A stretch of DNA of 64,000 nucleotides from Phoma sp. XZ068 (lineage: Eukaryota; Ascomycota; Dothideomycetes; Pleosporales; Didymellaceae): contig RBKR01000019.1 of NCBI GenBank assembly GCA_004835665.1, positions 868,001 to 932,000 on the forward strand, given 5' to 3'. The first letter of the stretch is position 1. Each line of letters opens with the position of its first letter. Positions 43,752 to 56,269 of the stretch are shown here, in pieces. The translations under genes were made by a program, and so were the position numbers. Under the pieces are notes generated by a model, which searched no databases, was not told where the DNA came from, and worked only from the letters and a program-made list of their open reading frames with translations.

Positions 43752-44802
43752 AATGGACACGCCCAAAGCACGGTGCAATGGATGCCGATCGTGGGTGGAG
43801 GATGCCCAGAAAGTGTCGGCCTTGGTTCAGTTCAGGCGCCGCGCGGCAAAGGTTGGCAGTGGTTGACGTAGGGCTAGCAGGAACGAGCGACAGAATCCGG
43901 GGAAGGAGAGCGCGTACGGAGGCGGCGTCCGGTGCACGTCAAGAGGGAGATGTGCGGCTGCGCGGCGGTGCAGAGGGTCGAAAGAGTGTGGTTGCTGGGA
44001 GGGGAAGGGTGTTGGGGTGGCAGACGAGCTGGCTTGCGAGTTCAGGAGTCCGTGGACGGCACCAACGGATGCGCAGCCACTGCGAGTGTCCCAGAGCGAG
44101 AGACGGCGCCAAGGGTCATCGTACCCGGCCGCAAGCAGGCACTGGGCGCATTCAGCGCAGGCAGGTTTGGACAGCCGGCTGCAGTACGTCTGCGATGGTT
44201 CACTGTCTACTATGGCATCTACAGAAACCATGCTCGTCCTTGTCCTTCACACCAAGCACCCGCTGCAATCTGGCAAATGCTTGTCTTGGTGAAGGTCTCC
44301 GCAGCGCTCGGGGATCAGACCAGACCCTGGCGCTGCGAGGGCGACGCTCGAGCCTGCCCAGCATTTGCCAATCTAATTTCGGCGCGCTTTGTTGCCACGC
44401 CAGCTGCTCACATTTCGTCGCCGTCGTAATGGCGGTGGCTGCACCGGGCACGTGACTGCAGTGCCGTGGCGCAGAGTCGAGAGGTGCTGGTGGATGAGGA
44501 GGGATAAAGGCCGCTGCACGCTCAAACACGCTCACTGGACAATTTCGCGCTCTCCCGTGTCTCTGTTACACCTATAGGTATTCTAGAAAATCGTGGTCGT
44601 GGTTGGTTTCACGCCGCATCAGCCTCCGAGCTCAGACGCACGCTGTCTGAGAACCTTGCCGGCCCAGCTCTCCAGTTGCTCCGCCCTCAACACGCGCAAC
44701 CACACCACCTCCACACCCATCACCTAACGACGTTCACGACACCCTCCATCACCAACCCCGTCGCATCCAAACAGCCCGTCTTTCGCACACACTACACACA
44801 CA
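43752..44802. promoter_or_regulatory. Divergent promoter region, DFG5 and synaptobrevin
   Basis: 1051 bp separate the two divergent starts. The left half is GC-rich and holds long but unconserved open frames on both strands; the last 130 bp are C- and CA-rich, typical of a fungal 5' UTR. Confidence 0.5.
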
Positions 44803-45512
44803 ATGGCCGACCGCGAGCAGCCCTACGACCCGTACATCCCTTCCGGCGGCGCCGGCCAGCAGGGCGCCCAAGGCCAGAATGGCAACATGCGCACTGCCGC
44901 TCTCCAGGCGGTATGTTACCACCACACATCCAGGACAGCGCAGAGTGAATTCGCAGACGGTCGCAGCCTTGTAGAGCAGCAGTCGAGGCAGCAGTTGTGC
45001 GCGAGGAGCTAGTGTTGGCCGTGCAGAGGCATGCCAGCCATGACATCAGCCCTGCGGCGACGACAGCGCTCTGCACACTCCATGCAGTCACCTCCAGCGT
45101 ACTGCGCGCACTGCGCCGTGCATCATGCTCTCTCTGCCTGACCTGTGCACGCTCTGCGCTCTCTGTAGTATCGGTCCTTCTAGGCAGCCGCTAACGCGTT
45201 CTCCAGGAAATCGACAGCACCGTTGGCATCATGCGCGACAACATCAACAAGGTCTCTGAGCGTGGTGCTCGTCTAGACTCGCTGCAGGACAAGACCGACA
45301 ACCTTGCCGTCTCCGCACAGGGCTTCCGAAGGGGCGCCAACCGTGTACGCAAGCAGATGTGGTGGAAGGACATGAAGATGCGCATGTGCTTGATTGTGGG
45401 CATCATCATCCTGCTCGTTGTCATCATTGTTCCCTCTGGTGAGTGCTCCAAAACACGCTGGCCCTGGATACCCAGCTAACAGTATATAGTCGTTGCAACA
45501 CAGAAGAAATAA
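44803..45512 (+). CDS. SNC1: Synaptobrevin / v-SNARE (Snc-type)
   Basis: R-SNARE of exocytic vesicles, 120 residues in three exons (introns 44911-45206 and 45439-45489). A proline/glycine-rich head (MADREQPYDPYIPSGGAG) precedes the SNARE helix: EIDSTVGIMRDNINKVSERG, then LDSLQDKTDNLAVSAQGFRR with the layer-zero arginine in the centre and ANRVRKQMWWKDMKMR before the membrane anchor (CLIVGIIILLVVIIVPSVVA). The tail ends TQKK. Intron 1 (296 nt) is longer than usual here. It mediates fusion with plasma-membrane t-SNAREs during tip growth. Confidence 0.95.
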
Positions 45513-46569
45513 ATGTTTTACGCCAGATACCACAGAACACACTACATAATAATTGCGTAGCGGCGGGCAGTTGCACGGCCACGAGGATGGGAAGAGCGGC
45601 ACCCACGTGCACTGCACTTTACGACACCCTGTAGGATTTACGTCTACGACTGTTTGGGAGCGAGGCTCGGTTTCTTGACTTTCTTTGCATTTGAACGACC
45701 GGCACGGGATGCAGTCCTGCATCAGTGCCTAGGACTGCTCTCTTACGATATGATACCTTAGAGCTGTTCTGGGCATAGCCGGGAGACGCTCACAATGGAG
45801 TTCGAATGCTTTACACTCGTCTTCTTGTCCATAGCCAATTGCATGATATTCCTCTAGAGTCCACTTCCCCTATGAATAGCAGTGTCAGTGTGACCAAGCA
45901 TATCTCATGCAGGCCAATTAGTCAACGCCAGGTACCGGCAACCACGAATCTGTATGACGTCCGACAAAACGCGCTGTGGGTACATGCTACGAGATCCACA
46001 GTACAGCAGGTCTAGCCAGCGACGGCAAGCTGCGGTCTTCACTGGCTCCCGAGATAAGCTGTCAGAGGTATTTTCAATGTCGCTCACACATGTGTGCCAC
46101 GAGCAACAGGCCACAGCTACTCAATTTTATGCACGCAGTTGATGCACGGCCTGGATATAGACATGGTCCGCGGCATTTGCGGTGAGGCTTTTCGCTTGCG
46201 CTTGTCACGTTGGCGGGCATTTTTTTATCAGATCCTTCCATCTGATTAGACCAGCTCCACCACACACGGGCGATGCCCTTCTTGCTCACGGCTTGCTGCC
46301 GAAGAGGGAAATTTTGCTTGAGAGACTTCGCCTGCGGCCAATAGCCGGCGGTTCCCCAGATGCAGGCCTGGGTTATCGCGCCACTTTGCGGGTTAGATGT
46401 TCGACGCCGCGTGCGTTATCGGAAGCGAATTTTGTAGCTCCAAAGCTTCCAGCGTCATTCTTGCCTATCTGTCTGACTCTTCTTCCCTTATCCACCCGCC
46501 AATTCGCCCTTCCGCCGCCCCCCTCCCCTCGAGCAACCACTTTCGAGCCCAGCGAGCGAGACGGTCACC
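45513..46569. other. Spacer and ARG5,6 promoter
   Basis: It contains TGACTC at 46474-46479, 91 bp before the ARG5,6 start, matching the core bound by Gcn4/CPC1. A pyrimidine-rich stretch follows it. No gene was recognised in the rest. Confidence 0.5.
46474..46479 (+). promoter_or_regulatory. Gcn4/CPC1-like TGACTC element
   Basis: TGACTC is the core of the general amino acid control element. It lies close upstream of an arginine biosynthesis gene, which makes it a plausible functional site. Confidence 0.45.
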
Positions 46570-49310
46570 ATGCAGGGCGTCGTACGAGCCGGTGCGCGCG
46601 CAGCAGCACGCTCGTCCCGCCAGATACTCGCGGCTTCTGGACGGAGGACCTTCCCTCGCGCCCTCGTCGCCAGCACCACTCCGAGCCGCCTGTACACCGC
46701 AGGAGACGGCCAGAAGTCATCCGTATACGCCGCTTTCCTCAACCTGCTGGCCAGCGCCAGCTCGCGCAGGGAGGTCGATCAGTACCTCGGCCAATTCCGC
46801 TCCGTGAAGCCGCACCAATTCGCCGTAGTCAAGGTCGGAGGTGCCATCCTCACCGACCACCTCGATGAGCTGTGCTTTGCCCTGCAGCAGCTGCACGCCA
46901 TTGGCCTGTACCCCATCATTGTCCATGGCGCCGGCCCCCAGATGAACCAGACCCTCCTGGACTCTGGTGTCGAGCCCGACTTTATTGATGGGATACGCGT
47001 CACGGACAAGAAGACGCTGGGCATTGCGCGCAAGCTCTTCTTGGAGGCCAACATGGACCTTGTCATGACCCTCAAGAGGAACTGGGGAGTCCCTGCCCGT
47101 CCCATCACCGCCGGTGCTCTGCAGGCCGACTACCTCGACAAGGAGAAGTGGAAGTATGTTGGCAACATCACCAAGATCAACCCCCGGGCAATCATGGATG
47201 CCATTGAGAACAAGGAGCTTCCTATTCTGTGCTCCATGGCTGAGACCGAGGATGGCCAGATCCTGAATGTCAACGCCGACGTCGTTGCAGCTGCTCTTGC
47301 ACGTGAATTCGAGCCCATGAAGGTCATCTACCTGTCCGAGAAGGGTGGTCTGTTCAACGCCGAGACCGGCAAGTTGATCTCCCACATCAACCTCGAGGGC
47401 GAGTATGATAGCTACCTGAAGCAGCCCTGGGTCAGGTACGGCACCAAGCTCAAGATTGTTGAGGCTAAGAAGCTCCTGGACGGCCTTCCCCGCACATCCA
47501 GTGTCGCCATCACCCACCCTCAGAACCTTGGCAAGGAGCTGTTCACCCACACTGGAGGCGGTACCCTGATCCGCAACGGTGGCAGCGTGAAGGAAGTCAG
47601 CAAGTTCGAGGATTTGGATATCAATGCCCTCTCAACCGCTTTGGCTAGGGAGCATGGAGGTGCTGAGGCCACCAACGCCGTCAACAAGTACCTCGAGAAC
47701 CTCAAGAGCCGCCCCTTCGAGGCATTCTTCGACGACTCTATGGGCGTTGTTGCTATCGTATACCCTCCCGGCAAGGACGGCGAGTTCGCTCAGCTCTCCA
47801 CCTTCACCACCACCAAGGACGCTTTCCTCACCAACGTCTCCGATCTTGTATTCGAGCGCATGAAGCAGAAGTTCCCTAAGATGTACTGGGTCGTTGAGAG
47901 CCAGGAGCAGAACCTTATCAAGTGGAACTTGGAGAAGACCGATGGTTTCCTTCGCCGCGAGAAGGAAATCTTCTGCTGGTGGGGTTCAGCAGAGTCTTCC
48001 GAGATCTTTGGTCTCCTGGAGAACTACTCGAAGCAGGGCCGTTCCATTCTCAAGGATAGCCTTGAATCGCAGTTCAGGCGCGCAGCAGACTTTGTTGCAG
48101 GTCTGAAGCAGGGCCAGCAGGCTCGCAGCTATTCGACTATCGCTGGCTCACGAACAATGGGTCAATCTGCTAGGCCATCATTGAGGCAGAGCAAGGTCGC
48201 CCCGGCTGCATCCCGTGGTTTCGCCACCACCGCCTCGCGCGCTCAGGACTCCACCAACCCCAACCCGCCTTACGGCAACAAGTTCGCAAGCAAGGACTAC
48301 CCCTCGAAGGTCGCTCTCATTGGTGCTCGTGGATACACTGGCCAGGCACTCATCGACTTGTTGAACAAGCACCCCAACATGGATCTCCGCCACGTCTCAT
48401 CTCGTGAGCTCAATGGTCAGAAGCTGGAGGGATACACCAAGCGCCAGATCACATACGAGAACCTGTCCCCTGATGATGTCGAGGCACTCGCCAAGAAGGG
48501 CGAGGTTGACTGCTGGGTCATGGCCCTTCCCAATGGTGTCTGCAAGCCCTTTGTCGACGCCATTGAGAGGTCTGGCAACACACAGTCCGTCATTGTCGAC
48601 CTCAGCGCAGACTACCGTTTCGACGACAAGTGGACTTACGGTCTCCCTGAACTGGTTCCCCGCCGCAAGCTCGACGGCGCTACGCGCATCGCCAACCCTG
48701 GCTGCTATGCAACCGCCGCTCAGCTCGGTATTGCTCCTCTCCTCGACTTCATCGGTGGACAGCCCACCGTCTTCGGTGTTTCCGGTTATTCGGGAGCAGG
48801 CACGAAGCCTAGCCCCAAGAACGACGTTAACAACCTGACCAACAACCTGATCCCTTACAGCTTGGTCGACCACATTCATGAGAAGGAGATTTCGAGGCAA
48901 TTGGGTACCGAGGTTGCATTCGTTCCTCACGTTGCTGTCTGGTTCCAGGGTATCCACGTAAGTTCCCTCTACCTTTATCTGCATACTATTCCAGTAAGCT
49001 AACGCATTATTTTTAGCACACCATCTCCATCCCTCTCAACCGCACCATGACGTCGCGCGACATCCGCAACCTGTACCAGGACCGCTATGCCGGCGAGAAG
49101 CTCGTCAAGATTGTTGGCGAGTCACCGCTGGTCAAGAACATCTCAGGCAAGCACGGTGTTGAGATCGGCGGTTTCGCTGTTCACAGCTCCGGCAAGCGTG
49201 TCGTGATCAACGCTACCATTGACAACCTGCTCAAGGGTGCGGCGACACAGTGTCTGCAGAACATGAACCTGGCTCTTGGTTACGGCGAGTACGAGGGCAT
49301 CCCGTACTAG
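46570..49310 (+). CDS. ARG5,6: Bifunctional acetylglutamate kinase / N-acetyl-gamma-glutamyl-phosphate reductase
   Basis: Mitochondrial precursor for steps two and three of arginine synthesis, 893 residues, one intron (48958-49016). The N-terminus (MQGVVRAGARAAARSSRQIL) is a mitochondrial presequence. The kinase domain reads VVKVGGAILTDHLDEL, PIIVHGAGPQMNQTL and ILNVNADVVAAALA (about 90-350). A GNAT-like regulatory domain follows (about 370-515, FEAFFDDSMGVVAIVYPP). A basic linker (SLRQSKVAPAASRGFATTAS) resembles a second targeting peptide, where the precursor is expected to be cleaved. The reductase domain has VALIGARGYTGQALIDLL and the active-site cysteine in RIANPGCYATAAQL. The start context caccATGC is ideal. 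TGACTC lies 91 bp upstream. Confidence 0.96.
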
Positions 49311-50802
49311 ATTGACGGGCCCCTCAAAAACTCATTGCTACTATCAAGACATCCTCGGAATGTGCACATCCCAGCCTCTGGCCGGGATGCACGTTTGGGT
49401 TTGGTCGCAGAGGAAAAGACCGAACAAGTCAAGGTTGCGTCAGGGAAGAAGTCGAAGCATCAACATCAGGCGCGCATTGGGTGGCGGCGCAAAGCACCAT
49501 TAGACAGGGCCTTTTTCCTTGTACATACCACATTGTACTGCTTGTACCGTATAGAGCGTAAATGCGCTAGGAGCTTGTCAATCAATCATATTCATACTCG
49601 ATTTGTGCACTGCAGACCTCCAACTCATACCATATTAAACAGACATAATCAGCAATGTCCTCGCAAAAGTCAATGGCGCGAGATCACACATTCGATTCGA
49701 TCCGTAAGGCCTGCTTCCAGCACGCCGAGACACGGAAATGTGATAAGTCCGATATTCGGGAATGCACTTACAAAGGCGATTGCGTCTCGAAGCGTGACCG
49801 ACTGTCTGCCTTGCCATGCTTCCCAAAGCAGTTGGAGATTGCCGCGCCGGATTGCTCAGCGGCCGGCAAATATAGAGTAAATATTTGACCGAGGCTTCTG
49901 GAGCGCGGGACTTTGCGTGTCCCAAGGCTGAGGACAGGACTTTGCGTGTCTCACAGCGTAGTGCAGATTACAGAGTAGTGCACAAAGCTTGACAAGTATG
50001 TCTGGGCCAGCATGTCCAGGCAAGCAAGTCTTCGGCCAAGGCCTGCAAACTTTATGCCTATTATGCTGTAGGACTGCAGCTGTGGGACACGACACGAGGA
50101 GTGCGAGGATCGTCCGGATGCACATGGCACGCATGCAGGCGAAGCAAAAGCTGAAGTCCAGCCATGGACCCTTCATTTGCTGTGCAACCAACTTCTTCAC
50201 CAGCAAATTCACGCATGGTCTGCTCTCGTCAGCGCGCGAGGAGCGCCCAGCGTCGAATGGCCTCTAGAAGTCTCGGACAGTCGATCTTGTTCAAAAAGTC
50301 AAGGTTGGGCAGGTTGCTATGTAGATATTCCCGAATAACAATCCAGACTGCGACAGCAGGCCAGTGGTTGGGGAAAGCCATGTGCGCGCGGCGATCCTGC
50401 CTGCGGCTGAGCAGGTGCTAAATTGGGAAACCCCGCCGATCGCTTCACTCAGGCTTACGGGATCCGAACGGTTGTATGCACAACCCCTCCACAAACCCCG
50501 GCCATGCGCTGCGCCTCCGAGGACAGATGCTTCAACGCAGCATGTGCAGTAGAATTTGCAGCTCGTTCATAGACAGAATGAGTGTCATTTCAGCATGTAG
50601 GCATGATTTCTTTTCATCGTCATCACTTTCCGTGTTTCCTCTTGTAATCTGCACTACAACCGGAAGCTCGACGTTCCATCTCACGCCAACACCGAGAGCT
50701 ACGGCTCGGAACGCCACACACCTGCAACTGGCAACCGCAGCCTGCAGGCGGCTATTTTGGATCCCGGATTTTGTGTACATCATTGCCCGGCTACTGATAG
50801 TC
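49311..50802. other. 1.5 kb spacer ARG5,6 to UBA gene
   Basis: A frame at 49655-49888 (77 residues, five cysteines, no signal peptide) is not convincing. The frame of the UBA gene is open upstream to 50476, but that part reads like 5' UTR. Confidence 0.4.
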
Positions 50803-53800
50803 ATGACTACCCAGGTTGCGCCCTCGTCGGGGCACTCAATCACCAGTATCGTTTCACTTGAATGCATTTTACAACTACAGTCCGCGGATGATTACCAGAA
50901 CTTTACTCAAGCAAAGAATCAAGAAGAAAGCAACACCCAACTGCGGATCGACAGCTCACCACCGCACATCGGAAGCCCTGCTTCGAAGGATCGCACTAGG
51001 AGGAGGATGTCGTTTCAAAGGTTGAGAAGCTCGAAGAAGTCGGGTACTGTGCTGCGTGCAGTGCCAGAAACGACAGAAAGTGAATCGGCTCTCCTCGCTG
51101 ACGGGCGAGACATGCCTACGTCAACTCACTCTGCCAAGAGCTGCAAGTCAGCTTCGAGCAGTCCAGCCTTATCATCGATATCAGAAAATGAAGCCTCCCA
51201 AGGATGGATCCAACACAACACCACCACCTCCCCTACAAAACACGACGGCACTCTGAAAACGGCGTCGAGTATCGCTTCGCTCAGGGGAGCTATTGGTACA
51301 TATAAACACGGCAGGATTCAGTGGCGCCTCAAAGACAAGCACGGCCTTAGCGCAGTCAAGAGCTTGAAACCAAAGATACATGTGGTAATCCCTAGCGGAG
51401 CACAAGATCGAGCTCAACCGGCAGTTCCAATTTCTGGACACCCCAGCAACGCGCAAGTGCGGTCCGCTTCCGCTGAGATTGAAGATGCGTATGACATATC
51501 TCCTCCAACAGGAACTAGCAAAGTCATGATGCGCGACTCAATCGTATCACCACTCAACCACCCACCGGCGGTGCCCATCGGACAGTTGCAGCTGTCAACT
51601 CCTACCACACCGACGAACGCAAAGAACTCACAGCATAGGAAGCACGACTCAACTTCCACTACGTCGTCAGTCAGCTCCCGAGAAAGCGATGCGTTCTCCC
51701 TACACAGCAACCACTCTTCGGAAACCAGTGTCGAGGAGGACAACCTACGTATGGTTTCCAAGACTATGGATGTTTTCCCGATAGTTGGCGCGGATTATGG
51801 CCCTCCTCCAGCGATACCACCGCGTCGCTATGCGCCATGTTCAGCTAAGCAAGATGGCAAATTCCAGCCTACTTGCACGACACGACCTGTACGGGATGCC
51901 ACGAACGGCATTGTTCGCCGACCAACGGTCAACCGCAAGACCTCAAACTCGAGCAGTCATCGTAGAAGCCTCGATTCACACCCGAGCATTGGTGCTATCA
52001 ACCAAGCTATCACTCGGTCCGAGTCGAAGACAGTCAAGAGCGAGCGGTGTACAAGCCCGACACTGAGCGAGGCAGAGAATGAACTTGAGAGGTCACTCAC
52101 TACACTTACGGAGGACACTTTCCTGGAGAAACTCGCGGACAACGATAAGCGTCCCGAAACTCCTCAGATTCAACGAACCTCCGAGCCCTGGAAAAGACAT
52201 ATGACGAGACCGTCGGCCGAACCTGCGCCTCTGTTACCGAGAAAATCGAGCAAGCGACAATCAGTCATCAACGCAGAGCTGTTCAGGCTCTCTCGCGTAC
52301 CGAACGATCATATTGCATCGCAGATCACGAGAGGGCGGTCACTGAGGAGGGACCAGAATTTGACGATCGATATTCCTCCCGTCAGCCAGATTTCACCCGA
52401 CGAGCGCGTCCACGCACCTGTCCAGGTTTCCGCGAAGGAAGAACCGCGCATCATCTCGGCTGCCGACGCTGAAAACGTACTCTACAAGATCTTACAAAGT
52501 CTGGACCGATTCGAGGACTTGTACGCCACAGCTCGTGTCAACAGCGGGTTCAACCGCGTGTTCAAACGCCACGAGCTCGATCTTGTCAAGGGCGTTCTAC
52601 TGAAGACGTCGCCGCCGGCATGGGAGTTCAGAGAGTACGCGTTCCCAGGGCACGACATGCTGCACGAGGAGGATTTGGAGATGACGCGGCCATGCGACGA
52701 GTATACGCCTGCAAGCTACCTCCATCTGCACAACCACGATATGAATATTCTGAGAGAGATTAAGTTGCTGATCAAAGAGAAGTGCCAGTCGTTTGTCCGG
52801 CCTGAGATTTCTGCGGCGCTTGTGGATGAAACTTGCCCGAATGCTGCGAGAGTGGATGATGCGCTGTGGCGCATCTGGACATTTTGCAAGATTTTTGGAT
52901 CTGGGAAGGGACGTGAGGAGGATGTGGTTGCTCAGCAGGACTGGCTAAAGGGCGGTGTGCAGGCACACCAGCCAGCATGCACTTTCAGCGTCATGAGCAC
53001 AGATTTCATGAATGACACGCTGATCGGTGCACCGGACTGTTTTGCAATTGGCAACGAAGGTGGTTTGTCGGCAGAGCAGCTGTTTGATATGATGGAGCTC
53101 TGGAACTGTTTGGGCGTTTTGCTGCAGGGTTTCCAAACTCGTACTGCTGAGGCGCGCAAGTTTGGTATCTACGATGATACTGAGATCCGAGGAGGCGATA
53201 TCGATGGAGAGGAGATGATGCTGGGTATGTCTATCTTCAGCCAAGTAGAAAGCTGTGCTAACAGATACAGATGAGTGGTGTCACCACGTTCTCAGCTTCG
53301 GTCTTTCCACCGTACTCCTTCTTACTCGACCTTGCTACGAAAATAACGGGACTGCCTTCACACTTGCTGATGCCAAGGGCTTGACGAAGTGGAAGCCTAC
53401 CGTTCATGGCAGTAGTAAGAGGAGTTTCCTGAAAGAGGCGGCTTCCCGCGTCTACGAGGACAAACTTGCGCACGTATATGCAGAGAGCTCTACGCGCGAG
53501 CTCCAACGCCAGATGTCGAAGCAGCGCATTCAGAAACATATCTACGATCTCAAACATCGTAAGAATAGCGGCGAACAGCTACGAATGATCCGTCAGAGCC
53601 AGGATCGACCCATGAGCGAATGGGAGAACGTCATGAGCAGTCTTACCCGGGTACACCCTCCACTACCAACAAACAACCTGACCTCACACATTCCCTCGTT
53701 CCGACCTACGTCTGCGATTGCGCAGGAGATTTCAACCCACATCTCCGAACTTCCTGTACCACACCCAACCGGAAGAGTCGCTCTCCCTCCTCTAATCACG

Positions 53801-54295
53801 CACTCTCCACCCCGCCGAACCATAGCCCAACCGCTCCTCCCCACACCACCATCATCCACCATCTCCGGCGCCCGCGACCGCAGCAGCATCGCAACAAGCG
53901 CCATGCCCTCCATAATCGAACACCCCGCCTTCCGCACCCAACCCTCCCCCCAACAAATCCCCTTCCCAGACCACCCCGCCTTCCGCTCTTCGCGCCCGCA
54001 CGCCGCACGAAAAGAAGTCGATATGGCGCTCAGCTCGCGCGGCTCAACCGACAGCGAGCGCGACAGCGTGCGCGATGAGCGCATCCCGCACCACCACGTG
54101 TTCCAGCAGCACCCTACTCCAGCGGATATCTTCGATAGCCCGGCGCACGAGAATACTGCTGATAAGGCGATATACCGGATTGTGGAGATGGGGTTTACGG
54201 CTGAGCAGGCGAGGGAGGCGTTGAGGGTTACGGATGCGGGGGATGGGTTGAGGGTTGATCGCGCGGTGGAGTTATTGTTGAGTCGGCAGATGTGA
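50803..54295 (+). CDS. Large UBA-domain protein of unknown function
   Basis: 1148 residues, two exons, intron 53225-53270 (46 nt, gctaac branch). The first 600 residues are low-complexity and Ser/Thr/Pro-rich with many phosphosite-like motifs (RRRMSFQRLRSSKKSG, RRSLDSHPS). A folded region begins near AADAENVLYKILQSLDRFED and runs through ARVNSGFNRVFKRHELDLVK, ALWRIWTFCKIFGSGKGRE and ELWNCLGVLLQGFQ to DEWCHHVLSFGLSTVLLL. The end (KAIYRIVEMGFTAEQAREAL, VDRAVELLL) is a UBA domain with the MGF loop, so ubiquitin binding is likely. I recall conserved fungal proteins with this layout but no assigned role. Start 50803 is preferred; the frame extends 109 codons upstream without coding character. Confidence 0.8.
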
Positions 54296-56269
54296 GGGGG
54301 CTTCTACCTCTCATCTTGAATTCTTTTTCTTGGGTTTGTTTTGGGGGTTGGGTTTGTAGGTTTATTGTGTGAAGGGTTTGGACGATGTGTTGGTTCGTTC
54401 ACTGCAAGGTTTTCTTTTGTTTTTCTGTAGTATAGTAAGATACCCACCTGTCGTTAGGACTTGTTGCATTGCTTCTTGTTTGAGGAATATCATTGGACAT
54501 CTATTATAGTCGCTTTACCAATTGAGTGCCTCGTTGTCATATTGTGTCAGTATCGTGTTGTCCAGGTTAACCTGTTTTCGAAGCGTATCATTACGAAGGA
54601 GGTCGTTTCTCATGATTAGAAGCCAGAGGAGCTCCACATACGGTACGACATTCTTGGTCCTGTATTTATTATTACAAGAAATTTCAGCAGTTTGAAGAAT
54701 TGCTGCGTTGTGCAAGTCGGTCTGCAAGTATTGCTGTTGCTGAGGGTGTTCGGCCACTAAGAACCAAGCTGCTTTCCAAGTGAGCAGGCACGAGTCAGCG
54801 TGGGGTTGTTCGCCAGACTTGCCTCCCCCCAGATCGAGGCTGTTGATGAAGTAAAGATCAACAGGATTGCGACATTTACCAATTTCGTGGTCCGACTCGT
54901 CTCGGGGATCTTAAGGCTACCCAATGCCTCGTTGTTACCGAAGTCTAGGAAATCCCAAGTTGATGAGTTTTCAAACCTCATCCCTATTCGCGGCACACGA
55001 CTCGCCGTGCACCCAAGACATGCCGAGAGAATGTTAGGCGACTGGACGGTCCGCAGAGCCTCATGATTCTCCACACTGGAGACGACTATTACACGATAGT
55101 AATGTCCTGACACGGGCCTGAAGGCGGTCTACATGCGGCTGTCGCATGATCGATTAAATAATGTCTTCTCCGACGTCTCGAGCCAGAGCCAGCGACTTAC
55201 ACAAGTGCTCTCAATCTGATCGTAGCCAAACGGAATGCCATGATCTACCAATCTTATCATGTCTCACGCAGCTGCACTGATAACCCCCCATTTCTCCCCA
55301 GCCGAACTCAGCTCTGGGGAAGTTATTGCATGCCGGATTCTACCGGTTTCAAGGCACAGCAAGATGGATCCCACACCCCGGACGTGGGATTACGGCACAG
55401 TCTCATCTGGGGAGAGCACACGAAATATATTCGGGAACAACATAGCGGATGGTCTACTTTGCTAAGGTCGTTCCTGACTACAGTATACCTAAACCAGTAT
55501 GAAGTCCGAACATCCGACCCTACTCGTGACAGTTGCCTTCCGATGTTGCAAGGATATTCCAACAAACGACATCAACATGGGCCGGCTTTTGGTTCAAATG
55601 CCGTCCACGTCGTCATAGCGCGACGCCTAGACATGCCATTCGGATGCTCGTCGGCAGCTAAAAAGCTTTTGTAGAGCCTCAAGTTTGGCCTCGAACGGTG
55701 AACTACTGTAGGCGTGCGCCACTACCGTCTGATTGTAAGAAGCTTGTCGCAACCACGAACGCCGCTACAACACTTTTGCAGTCCCCAGATATTGGAATGA
55801 TTGCGCGAACCTGGGGAAACAGGCTGTCTCCATCTTCTCCCCAACATTCAATCGGTTGGAATCTCGGAATGACAATCAAGATCAGCGCAGAGCCTCATGT
55901 GGGTCCACTAGAAGCTTTTCAACATCAAGCTGCACTTAAGCTCCACCAAGAGAATGGACCGGTGCTTATGTGCTCCACCACGCTATGCTACTCTTGTGTA
56001 ATTCGCGATGAATCCCTAACGCCCGGTCATGCACCATCACCAGGTTGCTGAGCCGGGGATGGCAGAAATTTGCTAATGTGCCATGGAGACTCCGCGCGTA
56101 CGTCACACGATAATGGAGAGGGTGCCATGGGGATCTTCTCCATGGGCTGTGCGTCTCCAGTGGGGATTTAAAAGGCGGAGATTCGCCCCAGAGCAGAGCG
56201 AAAGATAATACTTTTCTCACCTTTCGCTTTCCTCTATCTGCTGCTGATCTTTACTGATCACTGCCTATC
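54296..56269. other. 2 kb spacer with the sugar-transporter promoter
   Basis: Between 55296 and 56191 there are at least seven CreA-like sites: CCCCAG at 55296, 55783 and 56186; CTGGGG at 55314, 55407 and 55811; GTGGGG at 56160. A TTTAAAA lies at about 56167. Frames at 54757-55113 (-) and 55240-55674 (+) have no recognisable motifs. Confidence 0.5.
55296..56191. promoter_or_regulatory. Cluster of CreA-like SYGGRG sites
   Basis: Seven matches to SYGGRG, on both strands, within 900 bp upstream of a sugar transporter. Paired sites (55296/55314 and 55783/55811) resemble the doublets needed for carbon catabolite repression in Aspergillus. Confidence 0.5.

Noticed and set aside
43778..44455. 225-codon plus-strand frame upstream of DFG5
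   Set aside because: GC-rich promoter DNA is open by chance in more than one frame here; the peptide is Arg/Trp/Ser-rich with no motif.
46717..47550. 277-codon antisense frame over ARG5,6
   Set aside because: It mirrors a highly conserved coding exon and shows no independent family resemblance.
49655..49888. 77-residue frame with five cysteines
   Set aside because: It has no signal peptide, cysteine pairing pattern, intron or recognisable homology; it is not strong enough to call.
50476..50802. Upstream extension of the UBA protein frame by 109 codons
   Set aside because: The residues are Cys/His/Phe-rich without low-complexity continuity to the rest; ATG 50803 is a more natural start.
50846..50898. 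Possible intron near the start of the UBA gene
   Set aside because: GT and AG are present but its removal shifts the frame, so the continuous frame was kept.
54757..55113. 118-codon minus-strand frame
   Set aside because: No family pattern or signal sequence was seen; length is within chance for a 2 kb spacer.
55240..55674. 144-codon frame before the sugar transporter
   Set aside because: It lies in promoter DNA with CreA-like sites, has mixed codon use and no motif.
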